DNA of 62,821 nt from DASSLY01 sp035689185 (GTDB taxonomy: Bacteria > Actinomycetota > Actinomycetes > Actinomycetales > Dermatophilaceae), in assembly GCA_035689185.1 (NCBI GenBank), contig DASSLY010000046.1, positions 1 to 62,821 of the forward strand, written 5' to 3'. Every line of letters starts with the position of its first letter. Position 1 is the stretch's first letter. The notes below the pieces were generated by a model. It had not been told where the DNA came from and did no database searches. It worked only from the letters and a program-made list of their open reading frames with translations. Of the stretch, positions 17,207-26,901 are shown piece by piece. Made by a program: the position numbers and the translations under genes.

Positions 17207-17983
17207 TCACCCGACGTCCGGCGGCGGCAGGACGACGCCGAAACCGGCCACCGCGAGCCGGAGCAGCACCTGGCCGGGTGCCAGCAGGTCCGCGATCTTC
17301 GCGGCGCTGAGCAGCTCCAGCTCAGCCAGCCGCGCGGCATACCGGTCTGGTCCGGCCAGCCGGGCCGTCTGCAGCTGCATCGTGTTGTGCCAGACCTTCT
17401 GCCGTGCCTCGCGCAGGAACCGCTTCGAGCTGGCCCGGTTCAGCGGCTGCAACGCGCGGTCGAGCACGGTCCGCGGTGACCCGCTGGCCAGCTCCAGGTC
17501 CTCGGCGGCGACCCGCGAGGCGAGGACCGCGTCGATGCTTTCGTGGTCGCGGCGGCGCCGGGCCAGGACCGCGGGGTCGGCGAAGTCCCTGTCAGGGATG
17601 ACGGCCAGTAGCGCCTGCGGCAGGTCGAAGTTGACGTGCGCGTTGATCCCGAGCAGCACCTGACGCAAGGCCGGCAGGCCCGAGGGCGCCGCCAGCGCCA
17701 GCCGCCAGGGCCGTGGCACCCGGGCCGCGCCGGACCGGTGGGCCGCCAAGGCGTCCAGGTAGAGCTGGGCGAAGACGACGTCCCACTCCTGCACCCACGC
17801 CGGGTCCTCGAACACCTCCTCGCCGATGGCTCGACCGACCGCGAGAGTGGTCCGCTGGTAGGTCTGCAGGAACGCCCGATGCCCCTGCAGGGCGGGCGGC
17901 AGCGTGTCCAGCTCGGCCTGCATGGACGCCACGACCGCGTGGATGCGATCCGGCGGCGGGTGCGCCCCGGGCACAGGCGCCAC
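17207..17983 (-). CDS. DUF5995 family protein
   Basis: A 258-residue soluble protein with GTG start. Features seen: FLQTYQRTTLAVGRAI, PAWVQEWDVVFAQLYLDAL, and LLGINAHVNFDLPQALL, which together are characteristic of DUF5995, a helical actinobacterial family of unknown function. The invariant-looking NAHVNFDLP string suggests a metal or ligand site. It converges on the amidohydrolase gene with 19 bases between stops, and its start lies 39 bases from the stop of the histidine kinase gene, so it may be the last gene of that transcript. Confidence 0.75.
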   Translation of the reverse strand: MAPVPGAHPPPDRIHAVVASMQAELDTLPPALQGHRAFLQTYQRTTLAVGRAIGEEVFEDPAWVQEWDVVFAQLYLDALAAHRSGAARVPRPWRLALAAPSGLPALRQVLLGINAHVNFDLPQALLAVIPDRDFADPAVLARRRRDHESIDAVLASRVAAEDLELASGSPRTVLDRALQPLNRASSKRFLREARQKVWHNTMQLQTARLAGPDRYAARLAELELLSAAKIADLLAPGQVLLRLAVAGFGVVLPPPDVG

Positions 17984-18022
17984 CTCCGAACGGATCGCGC
18001 GGCAGCGGGCCGGCCGGGTGGC

Positions 18023-19156
18023 TCAGACCGCCGCGTGGGCGTGCACCGGGGCAGCGTCGCCGACGAGCTCGACGGGTGCCTCGGGTGGCGGCTGAGCGGA
18101 GACGGCGTCGGCCGGCAGGTCCATGCTGACCAGGGCACCGCCCTCCGGCGCCGTGCGCGCGGTCAGCCGCCCCCCGCGCGCGACGACGACCTTGCGCACC
18201 AGGCTCAGGCCCAGGCCGGTCCTGGACAGGTCGTCGTTGCCGATCGGGTCCGGCAGGCTGTCCCGGCCGGAGATCCTGTTCAACAGGTCGAGCTGCCGCT
18301 CGTCCATCCCCGGACCGGAGTCGGCCACCCCGAGCAGCAGCCGGGACGGCGCGAGCTCACCGAAGATGCGAATCGTGTCCGCCTCGTTGGTGTACCGGAC
18401 GGCGTTCTCGATCAGGGTGTCCAGGCACACGCGCAGGCGGTCGGGCGAGCCCTCGATGTGGCCGACCGTGGAGGAGACGACCCAGTGGCGGTGGGCGACC
18501 GTGGCCCACCGCTCCGCCGTCTGCCGGAGCAGCAGGTCGACGTCGAAGCGCTCGATCACGGGCTCGGACTGCAGCATGATCATCCGCAGCAGCCGCTCGG
18601 TGACCCGGGTCAGCCGGTCCAGCTCCTCGCTCACCACGATCAGGTCCTGGCGTCGTTGGGGGTCGGGCTCGGTGTCGTGCAGCATCTCGACGTACCCGCG
18701 GGAGATGGTGAGGGGAGTCCGCATCTCGTGCGAGGTGAGCCGGTTGAGGTACTCCCGCTCCGTGGCTTGCTCGTGGTCGCGCCGCGCCAGGTCCGTGACC
18801 TTGGCCAGGGCCGACTGGTACCTGCGGATGTGCCACACGACGAGCACCATGAGCACGAGCATGAGCGGGATCTCCGCGGTCTCCTGCCAGGCGATGATGC
18901 CGCGGCTGGCCCGGAGCACGAGCACGGCTCCGGTGGCCGCGGTGAACAGGGCGAGCGCCAGCGCCGCGCGCTTGGCCGACCAGCACGTGGAGCCGTAGGC
19001 CAGGGCGAAACCGGCCCAGGCGATGTGGTAGGGGATGGTCTCGCGCTCCGGCAGGGCCCACATGAGCACCGTGCACACGCCCGCGAGCAGCATCCACGGC
19101 ACGAAGTACCGCCCGGTGCTCGCGGCGGCGGGCGCTCCCGACGTCTGGTTGTTCAC
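18023..19156 (-). CDS. membrane histidine kinase
   Basis: A 377-residue sensor kinase. Four hydrophobic segments occupy roughly residues 18-110 with almost no extracellular loop, so it may sense within the membrane. The dimerisation/phosphoacceptor box is LTSHEMRTPLT with H143. The ATP-binding domain shows an N box (ENAVRYTN), GVADSGPGMDE (G1) and RTGLGLSLVRKVV (G2). The GTG at 19156 places the start just before the first helix. It lies 94 bases downstream of its response regulator and points away from the large secreted-protein locus, which it may control. Confidence 0.9.
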   Translation of the reverse strand: MNNQTSGAPAAASTGRYFVPWMLLAGVCTVLMWALPERETIPYHIAWAGFALAYGSTCWSAKRAALALALFTAATGAVLVLRASRGIIAWQETAEIPLMLVLMVLVVWHIRRYQSALAKVTDLARRDHEQATEREYLNRLTSHEMRTPLTISRGYVEMLHDTEPDPQRRQDLIVVSEELDRLTRVTERLLRMIMLQSEPVIERFDVDLLLRQTAERWATVAHRHWVVSSTVGHIEGSPDRLRVCLDTLIENAVRYTNEADTIRIFGELAPSRLLLGVADSGPGMDERQLDLLNRISGRDSLPDPIGNDDLSRTGLGLSLVRKVVVARGGRLTARTAPEGGALVSMDLPADAVSAQPPPEAPVELVGDAAPVHAHAAV

Positions 19157-19250
19157 GGGGTGCCTGCGCTTTCTGGCGAAGTTGAGATTGAACGGAGTGT
19201 GCGGACCCACCGCGTCGCGCGTCAAGGGCATCGGTCGGCACCAGCCGGCC

Positions 19251-19925
19251 CTAAGCAGGCCGATCGTCGGGGAGGAAGCAGTAGCCCACGCCGCGGACAG
19301 TCTCCAGCTGCACCCCCGGCAGCTTGCGGCGCAGCCGCCTGATGCTGACATCGACCAGGTTGGTCCCCGGGTCGAAGTCGAGCTCCCAGACGAACTTGAG
19401 CAGCTCCTCGCGGGTGCACACGTCACCGGCGCGGCGCATCAGGTAGGCCAGCAGCGCCGCCTCGCGCTCGGCCAGCCCGCTACTGCCCTCCGGGCCGTGG
19501 AAGACCCGCCGGGAGATGTCAAGGCGGTGCCGCCCGGCGTCGACATACCGGCTGCTGGGTGCTTCCGTTGGGCCGAGATGGCGGCGGACCCGCGCCACCA
19601 GCTCGGCAAGGACGAACGGCTTGGCCACCACGTCGATCGCCCCCGAGTCCAGCGTCTTGATGCGCACCCCCACGTCGGTGATGCCGGACACGACGATGAC
19701 CGGCATCTTCGGGTAGGCGGGGCGGACCTTCTCCAGCAGCGTCAGGCCGGTCTCCTCGCCCAGGGCCAGGTCCAGGATCATCAGGTCCACCGGGTGGGTC
19801 CCCAGCTGCGCGAACGCCGACGCGCTGTTGGTCGCGGTGAGCACGCGGTAGCCCTGCCCGGAGAACGTCCGCATCATCAGCACGAGGATGCGCTCCTCGT
19901 CATCGACGACCAGCAGGGTCTGCAC
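19251..19925 (-). CDS. response regulator, OmpR/PhoB type
   Basis: A 224-residue regulator. Receiver domain: acidic pair VDDEE near the N terminus, phosphoacceptor D52 (LMILDLALG), Ser/Thr position VVSG and Lys102 (VAKPF). The C-terminal winged helix is of OmpR type, ending in VDVSIRRLRRKLPG and VETVRGVGYCFLP. A GAAGGGG ribosome site lies before the ATG. It is the first gene of the two-component operon and is divergent from the 1790-residue secreted protein, the most obvious candidate target. Confidence 0.92.
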   Translation of the reverse strand: MQTLLVVDDEERILVLMMRTFSGQGYRVLTATNSASAFAQLGTHPVDLMILDLALGEETGLTLLEKVRPAYPKMPVIVVSGITDVGVRIKTLDSGAIDVVAKPFVLAELVARVRRHLGPTEAPSSRYVDAGRHRLDISRRVFHGPEGSSGLAEREAALLAYLMRRAGDVCTREELLKFVWELDFDPGTNLVDVSIRRLRRKLPGVQLETVRGVGYCFLPDDRPA

Positions 19926-20154
19926 CGACGAACCCCTTCATATACGCACCAACCAGGACAAAGAACGCAAATCCCGCAATAGGGATGCCGGCGGAGGGAA
20001 TGTCTGGTTCATCCCGGGCTACATGACCGGCTCATGATACGCGGATGACGCATTGATGAGACTTGTTTCCGGGCCGGCGACAGTCCTGGGGCCGTGGCTC
20101 ATGCTGACCGCGATGGCGGTGTCGCGAAGGCAGCGTGGATTGGGGTCGGACAAC
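19926..20154. promoter_or_regulatory. divergent control region between response regulator and secreted-protein locus
   Basis: This 229-base gap serves both the two-component operon (minus) and the large secreted gene (plus). It is relatively AT-rich. It contains an inverted repeat ATCCC-N6-GGGAT at 19971-19986, and ATGA-N5-TCAT just beyond it at about 20023-20035. The first is a candidate regulator site. I cannot fix the transcription starts. Confidence 0.4.
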
Positions 20155-23100
20155 ATGTCACAGCTTCGTCGGTGGACAACGGTCATCGCAGCGTTCGTGT
20201 GCACGGCGCTGCCGACGCTCGGTCTGGCCAACCCGGCGGCGGCCCTGCCGCAGCTGAGCGGCGCGGCGGCTGCACCCGGCTCGATCAAGCTGGCCGTCGC
20301 CAGCGCGCGGACGGTCGGGGGGGGCAGCACCGTCCACCAGGGCGACCCCGTCACGGCATACAAGTGGTTGATCAACGCCGACGACACGGGCGACCCGGGC
20401 ACGGTGGACAACCAGAACCTGGCCAGCTGCCTGCCGCGGGACGCATCGGGCAACCTCACCGGGCTGGACGTCGCCGTCACCTGCCCCTGGCCGAGCGTGC
20501 GGACGACCTCGGGCCAGGCGCCGATCATCGCCCAAGGGGACGAGAGCACGCTCAGCACCGGCACCGCCCTGGACGGCCTGCCCCCCGGCAAGTACCTGGT
20601 CAGCGTCACCGCCGACAACTACAAGATCGACGGCGCGCACTTCACCGTGGCCGCCGGGTCGACCCAGACGGTGCACGTCGACATGCAGCCCACCCCGCTG
20701 CCGTTGGTCACCCTGAAGATCCAGGTCTTCCAGGACAGCGTCCCGGTCGACGCCACCTACGAGGTCGGCGCCGAGCAGGGCCTGAGCGGGTTCACCGCCC
20801 ACCTGTCCGACGTGTTCGGGGCGGTCAGCACCGACTACTACGGCAACGCCCTGTGCACGAAGTACCAGCACACGAGCACGGGCGCCATCGCCTTCGACGC
20901 CAACGGCAAGCCGATCGTCGACTCGACCTCCACCGGCCGGTGCGTCAGCGACGCGGCCGGGGTGGTCACGATCCCGAACTTGGGACCCAACCGGTATGCC
21001 GCGACCGTCACCCCCCCGGCCGGGCAGAGCTGGGTGCAGACGACCACCCTGGAGGGCGGCCACGACCACGACATCTGGAGCCAGGAAGGAGACACCGGGT
21101 TCGACACCGAGGTCACCAAGGGCGCGGAGCCGGTGCCGATGGTGCAGTTCGGCTTCGTGAAGCCCCAGGCACTCCCGGCGCTGAGCGGCGTGACCGGGGA
21201 GATCGTCGGCCGGGTCAACGCGCAGCTGCCCTACATCGGCGGGCTGAACGGCCAGGTCGGCCCGGAGGGGCTCGCCGGCTCGAAGCTCGGCCCCCCGATC
21301 AAGGCGCCGTGGGTGGCGCTGTCGGACCTGAACCGCGGTGACGGCCAGGTGTACGTGGGACGGGGGGCGGCGGACGGGTCCTTCGACATCAAGAACGTCC
21401 CGAACGGCACCTACCAGCTCACCCTCTGGGACGACGACCAGGACTACATCCTGTTCAGCTTCACCGTCGAGGTCACCGGCGGCGCCAAGGTCGACGTCCG
21501 GCAGCAGACGCTGGTCGGCTGGTTCACCCACATCCAGGGCACGATCTTCACCGACGCCAACGGCAACGGGCAGCGGGACTCCGGTGAGGCCGGGGTGCCG
21601 GGCTTCACCCTCACCGTGCGCGAGCGGGACAACTCCACCATCGACCAGGGCACCAACACCGTCACCACCGACGCAAACGGCCACTACGACATCAAGGAGA
21701 CCTACCCGCTGGGCAAGTGGCTGGTGCTCGAGGCGTTCAACACCCGCTACCAGACCACCGGAGTCACCTACCGGGGGGACAACGAGCCGAGCGCCACGAC
21801 CAAGCTCGGCGGCCTGGTCGACTTCGACTTCCTGCCGATCATCGGCCTGGGCGCCACCGTGGACTGGGGGGTCCAGCCGTTCGCGACCAACACCAACGGC
21901 GGCATCGCCGGCACGGTCTCCTACGACACGACCCGCAACGAGCTTGACCCGGCCGACGCCGTCAGCGAGTCCTACCAGCCCGGTGTGCCTGACATCCAGG
22001 TCCACCTCTACCAGTCCAAGCCCTGCACGGCCACCGACCCGGCCGAGATCAAGAACAGCTGCCGCCAGGGGTACGAGATCGTCCCGCTGAACGTCCCCGA
22101 CCCCACCGACCCGACCCAGACGATCGTCAACCCCGACCCCAACCGCGGCGCGTTCGCCAGGGGCCTGCAGCTGAACACCTACACCACCGAGACCTGGGCG
22201 GCGCCGCGCGGCTGCACCGCGCGGATGTACAACGGGGTGCCGCTCACCGACCAGCTCGCGCTGCCGCAGTTCGGCGAGACCGCCAACAAGATGTGCGTCG
22301 AGTCGCCGATGATGGGCGTGGCCATGGGCCCGAGCGACACCACGGACCCCAGCTCGGCCTCCCAGACGGTCAACGGGAACTACGGCTTCACCGGCTCCAC
22401 GGTGAACATGTGGCCCGTCGGCGACCCCCGCAACACCCACGACCTGGCCGTCGGCGAAGCGCTGCCGCCCGGCGAGGAGCAGGACCTGCCGCCCGCCGCC
22501 TACATCGTCGGCGTCGACATCCCGGACAACCCGGTCGGCGGCGGCGCCATGTACAAGGTGACCTCCGAGGCGGACGTCAACGTCTTCACCGGAGACGCGT
22601 ACCTGCCGCAGGAGAACTTCCCGCCCAGCGCGAGCCAGGCCACCGACCCGCCGCCCGGTGACACGCCGACGGCGACCCCGCCGTCCCAGCCGCCGTCGCA
22701 GCAGGCCGGCATCATCTCCCCCTGCGGCGGCCCGCTCTACACGGTGAACGTCACCGACCCTGACTTCCTCGCCAACGGCGGCAGCCCGTTCCAGGGCCAG
22801 GAACGCCCCTCCTGCCAGGACAAGCTGGTCACGGTCCGGTCGGGGCAGACGACCGCGCCGAACTTCAACCTCTTCACCCCGGTGCCGCTGCCCACCCACT
22901 TCTGGGGCCTGACGCTGAACGATCTGGGCATCACCTTGGACAAGCGCAGCGTCAACTACGGCGAGGCGCAGGGCCTGCCGTACGTGCCGGTCGGGCTCTA
23001 CGACTGGAGCGGCCGGCTGGTGGACACGGCCCACACCGACTTCAACGGCCTGTACGAGGCGCTCGAGCCGTCCACCGGGACCTACAACTGCCCGGTGCCG

Positions 23101-25527
23101 GCCGGTCCCTGCCCGAACATGTACCGCTTCGTGGGCAACGACCCCGGTGGTCCGGGCGCGCCCAACAAGGACTACAACCCGCGGTTCCGCACCATCGCGG
23201 CCAACTTCCAGGGCTGGCCCGGCCTGTACACGGTCACCGACGAGGCGCCGACGCAGGTCGCCGCGACGGTCCTCACCCCGGGAGCGACGGTCGCCAACAA
23301 CACGGTGTGCAACCTGCCCGGCGACGTGCCCCAGCTGTATGCGGTGGACAAGCCGGTTGTGCGCGGCGACGCCGCGTCGGCAGCGAGCCGGACGGTCACC
23401 GTGCAGGGCAGCGGCTTCGGCGGGACCGCGGGCACCCTCCAGGTCGGCAGCACGGCGGTGACGCCGGCGTCGTGGTCGGACACCCAGATCCAGTTCGTCG
23501 TGCCGAACCTGGCGGCCGTGGTCGGCGCCCAGCCGCTGACGATCAGCCGCAGCGCGGCCAACAACGGCAAGTCGGCGACCAACACGCTCACGCTGCAGGT
23601 GCTGCGCGGCACCGGCAACACCCCGACCAACCCCAGGCTGTTCGAGGTCGGGCCCGGTCGCGCCTACGCCACGGTCCAGCAGGCGGTGACGGCAGCCCGG
23701 CCGACGGCGGCGAGCAGGTACAACCTGGTGGTCGTCTACCCCGGCGCGCCGACAGCGCTGACCCCGCGCGGGGAGTACCTGGAGAACGTCATCGTGGCCG
23801 ACCGGATCCACCTGCAAGGCGTCGGCCCAGGCGGGTTCCAGGGCAACACCTGGGTGCCGGGCACCATCCTGGACGGGTCCGGCTTCAACCCGGAGAACCC
23901 CATCGGCGCCAGCTGGCTGGCGACGCTGAGCGGCCTGAGCTACAACGGCGACCCCGCCGTGCCGGACGCCGCGGTCCTGACCTTCCTCAACCGGACGACC
24001 GCACCGGCCATGGCCGGGACCTGGCGGGCATCCGTGGACGGCTTCCAGATCACCGGTGGCGCCCAGAGCGACTTCGCCGGCAATGTCAACGTGCTGACCG
24101 GCGGCACCACCACGCCGTACGGCGCGGCCGGAGCCCTGGTCACCCAGGGCGGCGGGATCTACGTCCACGCCGGTGTCCAGAGCCTGCGCGTCACCGACAA
24201 CCTCGTGGTGGGCAACGGCGGCTCGTACGGCGGCGGGATCCGCGTCGGCACGCCCTACGTGGCGAACAACAACAACCACAACGTGGTCATCTCGCACAAC
24301 CAGGTCCGTGACAACGGCGGGACCAACCTGGCCGGCGGCATCGGGCTGTTCGCCGACTCGGACGGCTACAGCGTCGACAACAACGCCATCTGCGGCAACC
24401 ATTCCGCGGAGTACGGCGGCGGCGTCTCGGCCTTCGGCTTCATGGGCAACGGCGGCAACGGCGGCGGCACCATCAGCCACAACCGGATCTGGTTCAACCA
24501 GTCCTACGACGAGGGCGGCGGGGTGATGGTGGCCGGCGAGCTGCCGAGCACCCCGACGGGACTGACCCCCGGCACCGGCCCGGTGACCATCGACGCGAAC
24601 GTGATCCAGGCCAACCTGGCCAATGACGACGGGGGCGGCATCCGGCTCCTGCAGGTCTCCGGCTCCAACATGACCAGGACCACCCGCGGCACCGTCGACA
24701 TCACCAACAACACGGTGGCGAACAACGTCTCCGCGCACGAGGGCGGCGGCATCGCGATCGACGACGCGGTGTTCGTGAACGTCGTCAACACGACGGTGAC
24801 GAAGAACATCACCACCGCGACGGCGGTGACCAGCAACGGCGTGGCCGTGGCCGCCGGGCTGACCACGGGGGCGATCAGCGCCCCGCTGCAGGCCAGGCTG
24901 AACACCGCGTTCAGCGGCAACAACCTGCTCACCGGGTCGCAGAAGCTCGGCTTCAGTCGCCCGACGCTGCTCAACGACGTGTTCTGGGACAACCGGGCCG
25001 GCAACTACGTCGGCGGCGTGGTCTACGGCATCGGGGCGAAGCTGCCCAACGGCAGCACCGACGCGGTGAACAACGCCGACATGGAGGTGGTCGACGTCGC
25101 GGCAGGCAGCGCCAGCCCGGTCGGCGCCCTGCACCCGGTGAACACCGTCGTGCAGACGACCAGCGGGACCGACGGCGGCCAGAACATGACCGTGAGCGCG
25201 GCAAACCCAGGGCTGGTCGACCCGTACGACGTCGCCGTCAGCGTGCTGCCGGTGCGGACCAACCCGGCGTTCCGCCAGGCCGCCATCGTCACCGAGGTGC
25301 TTCCGTTCGACCTGCTCGGCAACTACCACCTGACCGGATCGGGCGCCATCGCCTACGGCGCGGGTGCGGTCAGCTACCAGGTGACCTGGAACACCGGGGC
25401 CCCCGTCGCGGGCACCGTCAGCTACCAGGTCTACGCGCCCGCGTTCGACATCGACGGAGACCCGCGACCGGTGCCGCCGGCTCCGGCCGGCCGGATCGAC
25501 GCCGGCTCGGACCAGGTGGTCCCGTGA
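20155..25527 (+). CDS. large secreted SdrD-B/TIG/beta-helix protein
   Basis: A 1790-residue exported protein. Signal peptide: MSQLRRWTTVIAAF then a hydrophobic core ending near PAAALPQ. Residues 30-450 are repeated beta-rich carboxypeptidase-regulatory or prealbumin-like modules. About 460-520 is an SdrD-B/Cna-B-like module (GTIFTDANGNGQRDSGEAGV) with Asp/Asn/Gly calcium-loop character. About 1075-1145 is an IPT/TIG domain (VTVQGSGFGGTAG). About 1160-1620 is a right-handed parallel beta-helix with repeats such as NLVVGNGGSYGGGIRVG and AICGNHSAEYGGGVSAFG. No LPxTG motif, no C-terminal membrane anchor. I start at 20155 because the signal peptide begins there. A terminator hairpin follows. Role unknown; its place beside three copper-oxidase-like proteins suggests an extracellular scaffold or their substrate. 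Confidence 0.85.
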   Translation: MSQLRRWTTVIAAFVCTALPTLGLANPAAALPQLSGAAAAPGSIKLAVASARTVGGGSTVHQGDPVTAYKWLINADDTGDPGTVDNQNLASCLPRDASGNLTGLDVAVTCPWPSVRTTSGQAPIIAQGDESTLSTGTALDGLPPGKYLVSVTADNYKIDGAHFTVAAGSTQTVHVDMQPTPLPLVTLKIQVFQDSVPVDATYEVGAEQGLSGFTAHLSDVFGAVSTDYYGNALCTKYQHTSTGAIAFDANGKPIVDSTSTGRCVSDAAGVVTIPNLGPNRYAATVTPPAGQSWVQTTTLEGGHDHDIWSQEGDTGFDTEVTKGAEPVPMVQFGFVKPQALPALSGVTGEIVGRVNAQLPYIGGLNGQVGPEGLAGSKLGPPIKAPWVALSDLNRGDGQVYVGRGAADGSFDIKNVPNGTYQLTLWDDDQDYILFSFTVEVTGGAKVDVRQQTLVGWFTHIQGTIFTDANGNGQRDSGEAGVPGFTLTVRERDNSTIDQGTNTVTTDANGHYDIKETYPLGKWLVLEAFNTRYQTTGVTYRGDNEPSATTKLGGLVDFDFLPIIGLGATVDWGVQPFATNTNGGIAGTVSYDTTRNELDPADAVSESYQPGVPDIQVHLYQSKPCTATDPAEIKNSCRQGYEIVPLNVPDPTDPTQTIVNPDPNRGAFARGLQLNTYTTETWAAPRGCTARMYNGVPLTDQLALPQFGETANKMCVESPMMGVAMGPSDTTDPSSASQTVNGNYGFTGSTVNMWPVGDPRNTHDLAVGEALPPGEEQDLPPAAYIVGVDIPDNPVGGGAMYKVTSEADVNVFTGDAYLPQENFPPSASQATDPPPGDTPTATPPSQPPSQQAGIISPCGGPLYTVNVTDPDFLANGGSPFQGQERPSCQDKLVTVRSGQTTAPNFNLFTPVPLPTHFWGLTLNDLGITLDKRSVNYGEAQGLPYVPVGLYDWSGRLVDTAHTDFNGLYEALEPSTGTYNCPVPAGPCPNMYRFVGNDPGGPGAPNKDYNPRFRTIAANFQGWPGLYTVTDEAPTQVAATVLTPGATVANNTVCNLPGDVPQLYAVDKPVVRGDAASAASRTVTVQGSGFGGTAGTLQVGSTAVTPASWSDTQIQFVVPNLAAVVGAQPLTISRSAANNGKSATNTLTLQVLRGTGNTPTNPRLFEVGPGRAYATVQQAVTAARPTAASRYNLVVVYPGAPTALTPRGEYLENVIVADRIHLQGVGPGGFQGNTWVPGTILDGSGFNPENPIGASWLATLSGLSYNGDPAVPDAAVLTFLNRTTAPAMAGTWRASVDGFQITGGAQSDFAGNVNVLTGGTTTPYGAAGALVTQGGGIYVHAGVQSLRVTDNLVVGNGGSYGGGIRVGTPYVANNNNHNVVISHNQVRDNGGTNLAGGIGLFADSDGYSVDNNAICGNHSAEYGGGVSAFGFMGNGGNGGGTISHNRIWFNQSYDEGGGVMVAGELPSTPTGLTPGTGPVTIDANVIQANLANDDGGGIRLLQVSGSNMTRTTRGTVDITNNTVANNVSAHEGGGIAIDDAVFVNVVNTTVTKNITTATAVTSNGVAVAAGLTTGAISAPLQARLNTAFSGNNLLTGSQKLGFSRPTLLNDVFWDNRAGNYVGGVVYGIGAKLPNGSTDAVNNADMEVVDVAAGSASPVGALHPVNTVVQTTSGTDGGQNMTVSAANPGLVDPYDVAVSVLPVRTNPAFRQAAIVTEVLPFDLLGNYHLTGSGAIAYGAGAVSYQVTWNTGAPVAGTVSYQVYAPAFDIDGDPRPVPPAPAGRIDAGSDQVVP

Positions 25528-25534
25528 CGTGCCC

Positions 25535-25565
25535 GGCAGCCGCCGGGCTGGGCCCGGCGGCTGCC
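25535..25565 (+). terminator. hairpin after the large secreted gene
   Basis: A perfect 14-bp inverted repeat (GGCAGCCGCCGGGC / GCCCGGCGGCTGCC) with a 3-base loop begins 8 bases after the stop codon. It argues that the oxidase genes form a separate transcript and that the next gene starts at 25613, not at the GTG at 25529. Confidence 0.7.
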
Positions 25566-25612
25566 TGCACCAGATCCCCACGTCCCTCTCGGTAGCGGAA
25601 AAGAGCATCACG

Positions 25613-26890
25613 ATGGACCGATTCACCAAGGCGCCGATGTCACGACGCTCGCTGCTGACGGCCGGTGCGGGCGCCGCCGGCGCCGTGCTCCTCGGCACCC
25701 GCTTCGTCGCTCCGGCGTCGGCCTCGGTCAGCCCGGTGCGGCTCGCGGCTGCGGCTGGACCCAACCCGCAGAAGGCGGTTCACCTGGTGGGCACCGACGG
25801 ATGGGTGTCGATGCCGGCCAACGGCCTGGCCGACGCGCCGTTCTTCCCGGACGCCCTCGCGCCGGCCCCTTTCGACACCTACGTGTTCGGGTTCCGCGAC
25901 GCGACCGGCCTGGACGCCGCCGGGGTCGCGGCGCTGCGCGGTCACGCCCAGATCAGCGCTCCCATCATGTCCTTCGACGAGGAGGACGACATCACGCTCA
26001 CGCTGACCAACCTGGGCCTGGTGCAACGTCCGGACCTCTTCGACGGGCACACGTTGCACTGGCACGGCTTCGTCAACGCGATCCCGCTGTTCGACGGCGT
26101 GCCCGAGCTGTCGCTGGCCGTCCCCGTGGGCCGCGACCTCGACTACTTCTACCGGCCGCACGACGCGGGCACGTACATGTACCACTGCCACTTCGAGGAC
26201 GTCGAGCACGTGCAGATGGGCATGACCGGGATGGTGTTCGTCCGGCCCCGGCAGAACCGGAGCCCGGTGGGCAGCGACCCGGCAGGCACGAAGTACGCCT
26301 ACAACGACGGCGACGGGTCAACCAGGTACGACCGGGAGTTCGCCATCATGCTCACCGAGCTCTGGTCGGCTTCGCACTACCGGGACGCCCACATCCAGGT
26401 CAGTGACTGGACGAACTACCAACCCGACTTCTCGCTGTTGAACGGGCGCGGCTTCCCCGACACGACGGCGCCCAACGCTCCCGGGATGAACCCCTCGCTC
26501 AGCGGCGGCCGGCTCCAGTTCCAGCCGCTGTCGTCCCTGGTCACCTGCAACACGGGCGACCGGGTGCTGCTGCGGCTGTCGAACCTGGGCTACAAGGACC
26601 ACTCGCTGACCGCGGACAACGTGGACCTCACCGTGGTGGCCAAGGACGCGAGCCTGCTGAAGGGGCGCGACGGGACGACGAACTACCTGACCACCAACAC
26701 GGTGACCGTCGGCGGCGGTGAGAGCAGGGACATCCTGTTCACCGCCCCGGACCCGGGCACCTACCTGTTGTACGACCGGGACTACAGCTTCCAGAGCAAC
26801 GGCGGTGCCCCGGGGTACGGCGGCATGATGACCGAGATCCGCGTCGGCGCCCCGGGCACCTACCCCGCCCAGACCGAAGTGAACAAGTGA
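25613..26890 (+). CDS. two-domain multicopper oxidase subunit carrying the type 1 copper site
   Basis: A 425-residue exported protein with a twin-arginine signal (MSRRSLLTAGAGAAGAVLLG). Domain 1 carries HTLHWHG (H146, H149, H151) and HCHFEDVEHVQMGM (H191, C192, H193, H199, M204). So type 1 copper ligands H146, C192, H199 and M204 are all present, plus four trinuclear-site His (H149, H151, H191, H193). Domain 2 has degenerate sites: DHSLTADN (around 329-336) replaces HPxHxHG and no HCH motif exists. A two-domain oxidase needs four more His from a partner; the next gene's second domain supplies precisely these. The C-terminal GYGGMMTEIRV motif recurs in all three paralogues. Tat export implies folding with cofactor in the cytoplasm. 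Overlaps or nearly abuts the next gene. Confidence 0.88.
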   Translation: MDRFTKAPMSRRSLLTAGAGAAGAVLLGTRFVAPASASVSPVRLAAAAGPNPQKAVHLVGTDGWVSMPANGLADAPFFPDALAPAPFDTYVFGFRDATGLDAAGVAALRGHAQISAPIMSFDEEDDITLTLTNLGLVQRPDLFDGHTLHWHGFVNAIPLFDGVPELSLAVPVGRDLDYFYRPHDAGTYMYHCHFEDVEHVQMGMTGMVFVRPRQNRSPVGSDPAGTKYAYNDGDGSTRYDREFAIMLTELWSASHYRDAHIQVSDWTNYQPDFSLLNGRGFPDTTAPNAPGMNPSLSGGRLQFQPLSSLVTCNTGDRVLLRLSNLGYKDHSLTADNVDLTVVAKDASLLKGRDGTTNYLTTNTVTVGGGESRDILFTAPDPGTYLLYDRDYSFQSNGGAPGYGGMMTEIRVGAPGTYPAQTEVNK

Positions 26891-26901
26891 GGCGGCCGAC
26901 G

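Noticed and set aside
20158..25764. 1868-codon open frame on the minus strand across the large secreted gene
   Set aside because: It is an antisense artefact of high third-position GC. It has no ribosome site, no domains and Val/Gly/Arg/Asp-rich low-complexity sequence, whereas the plus frame has a signal peptide and recognisable modules.
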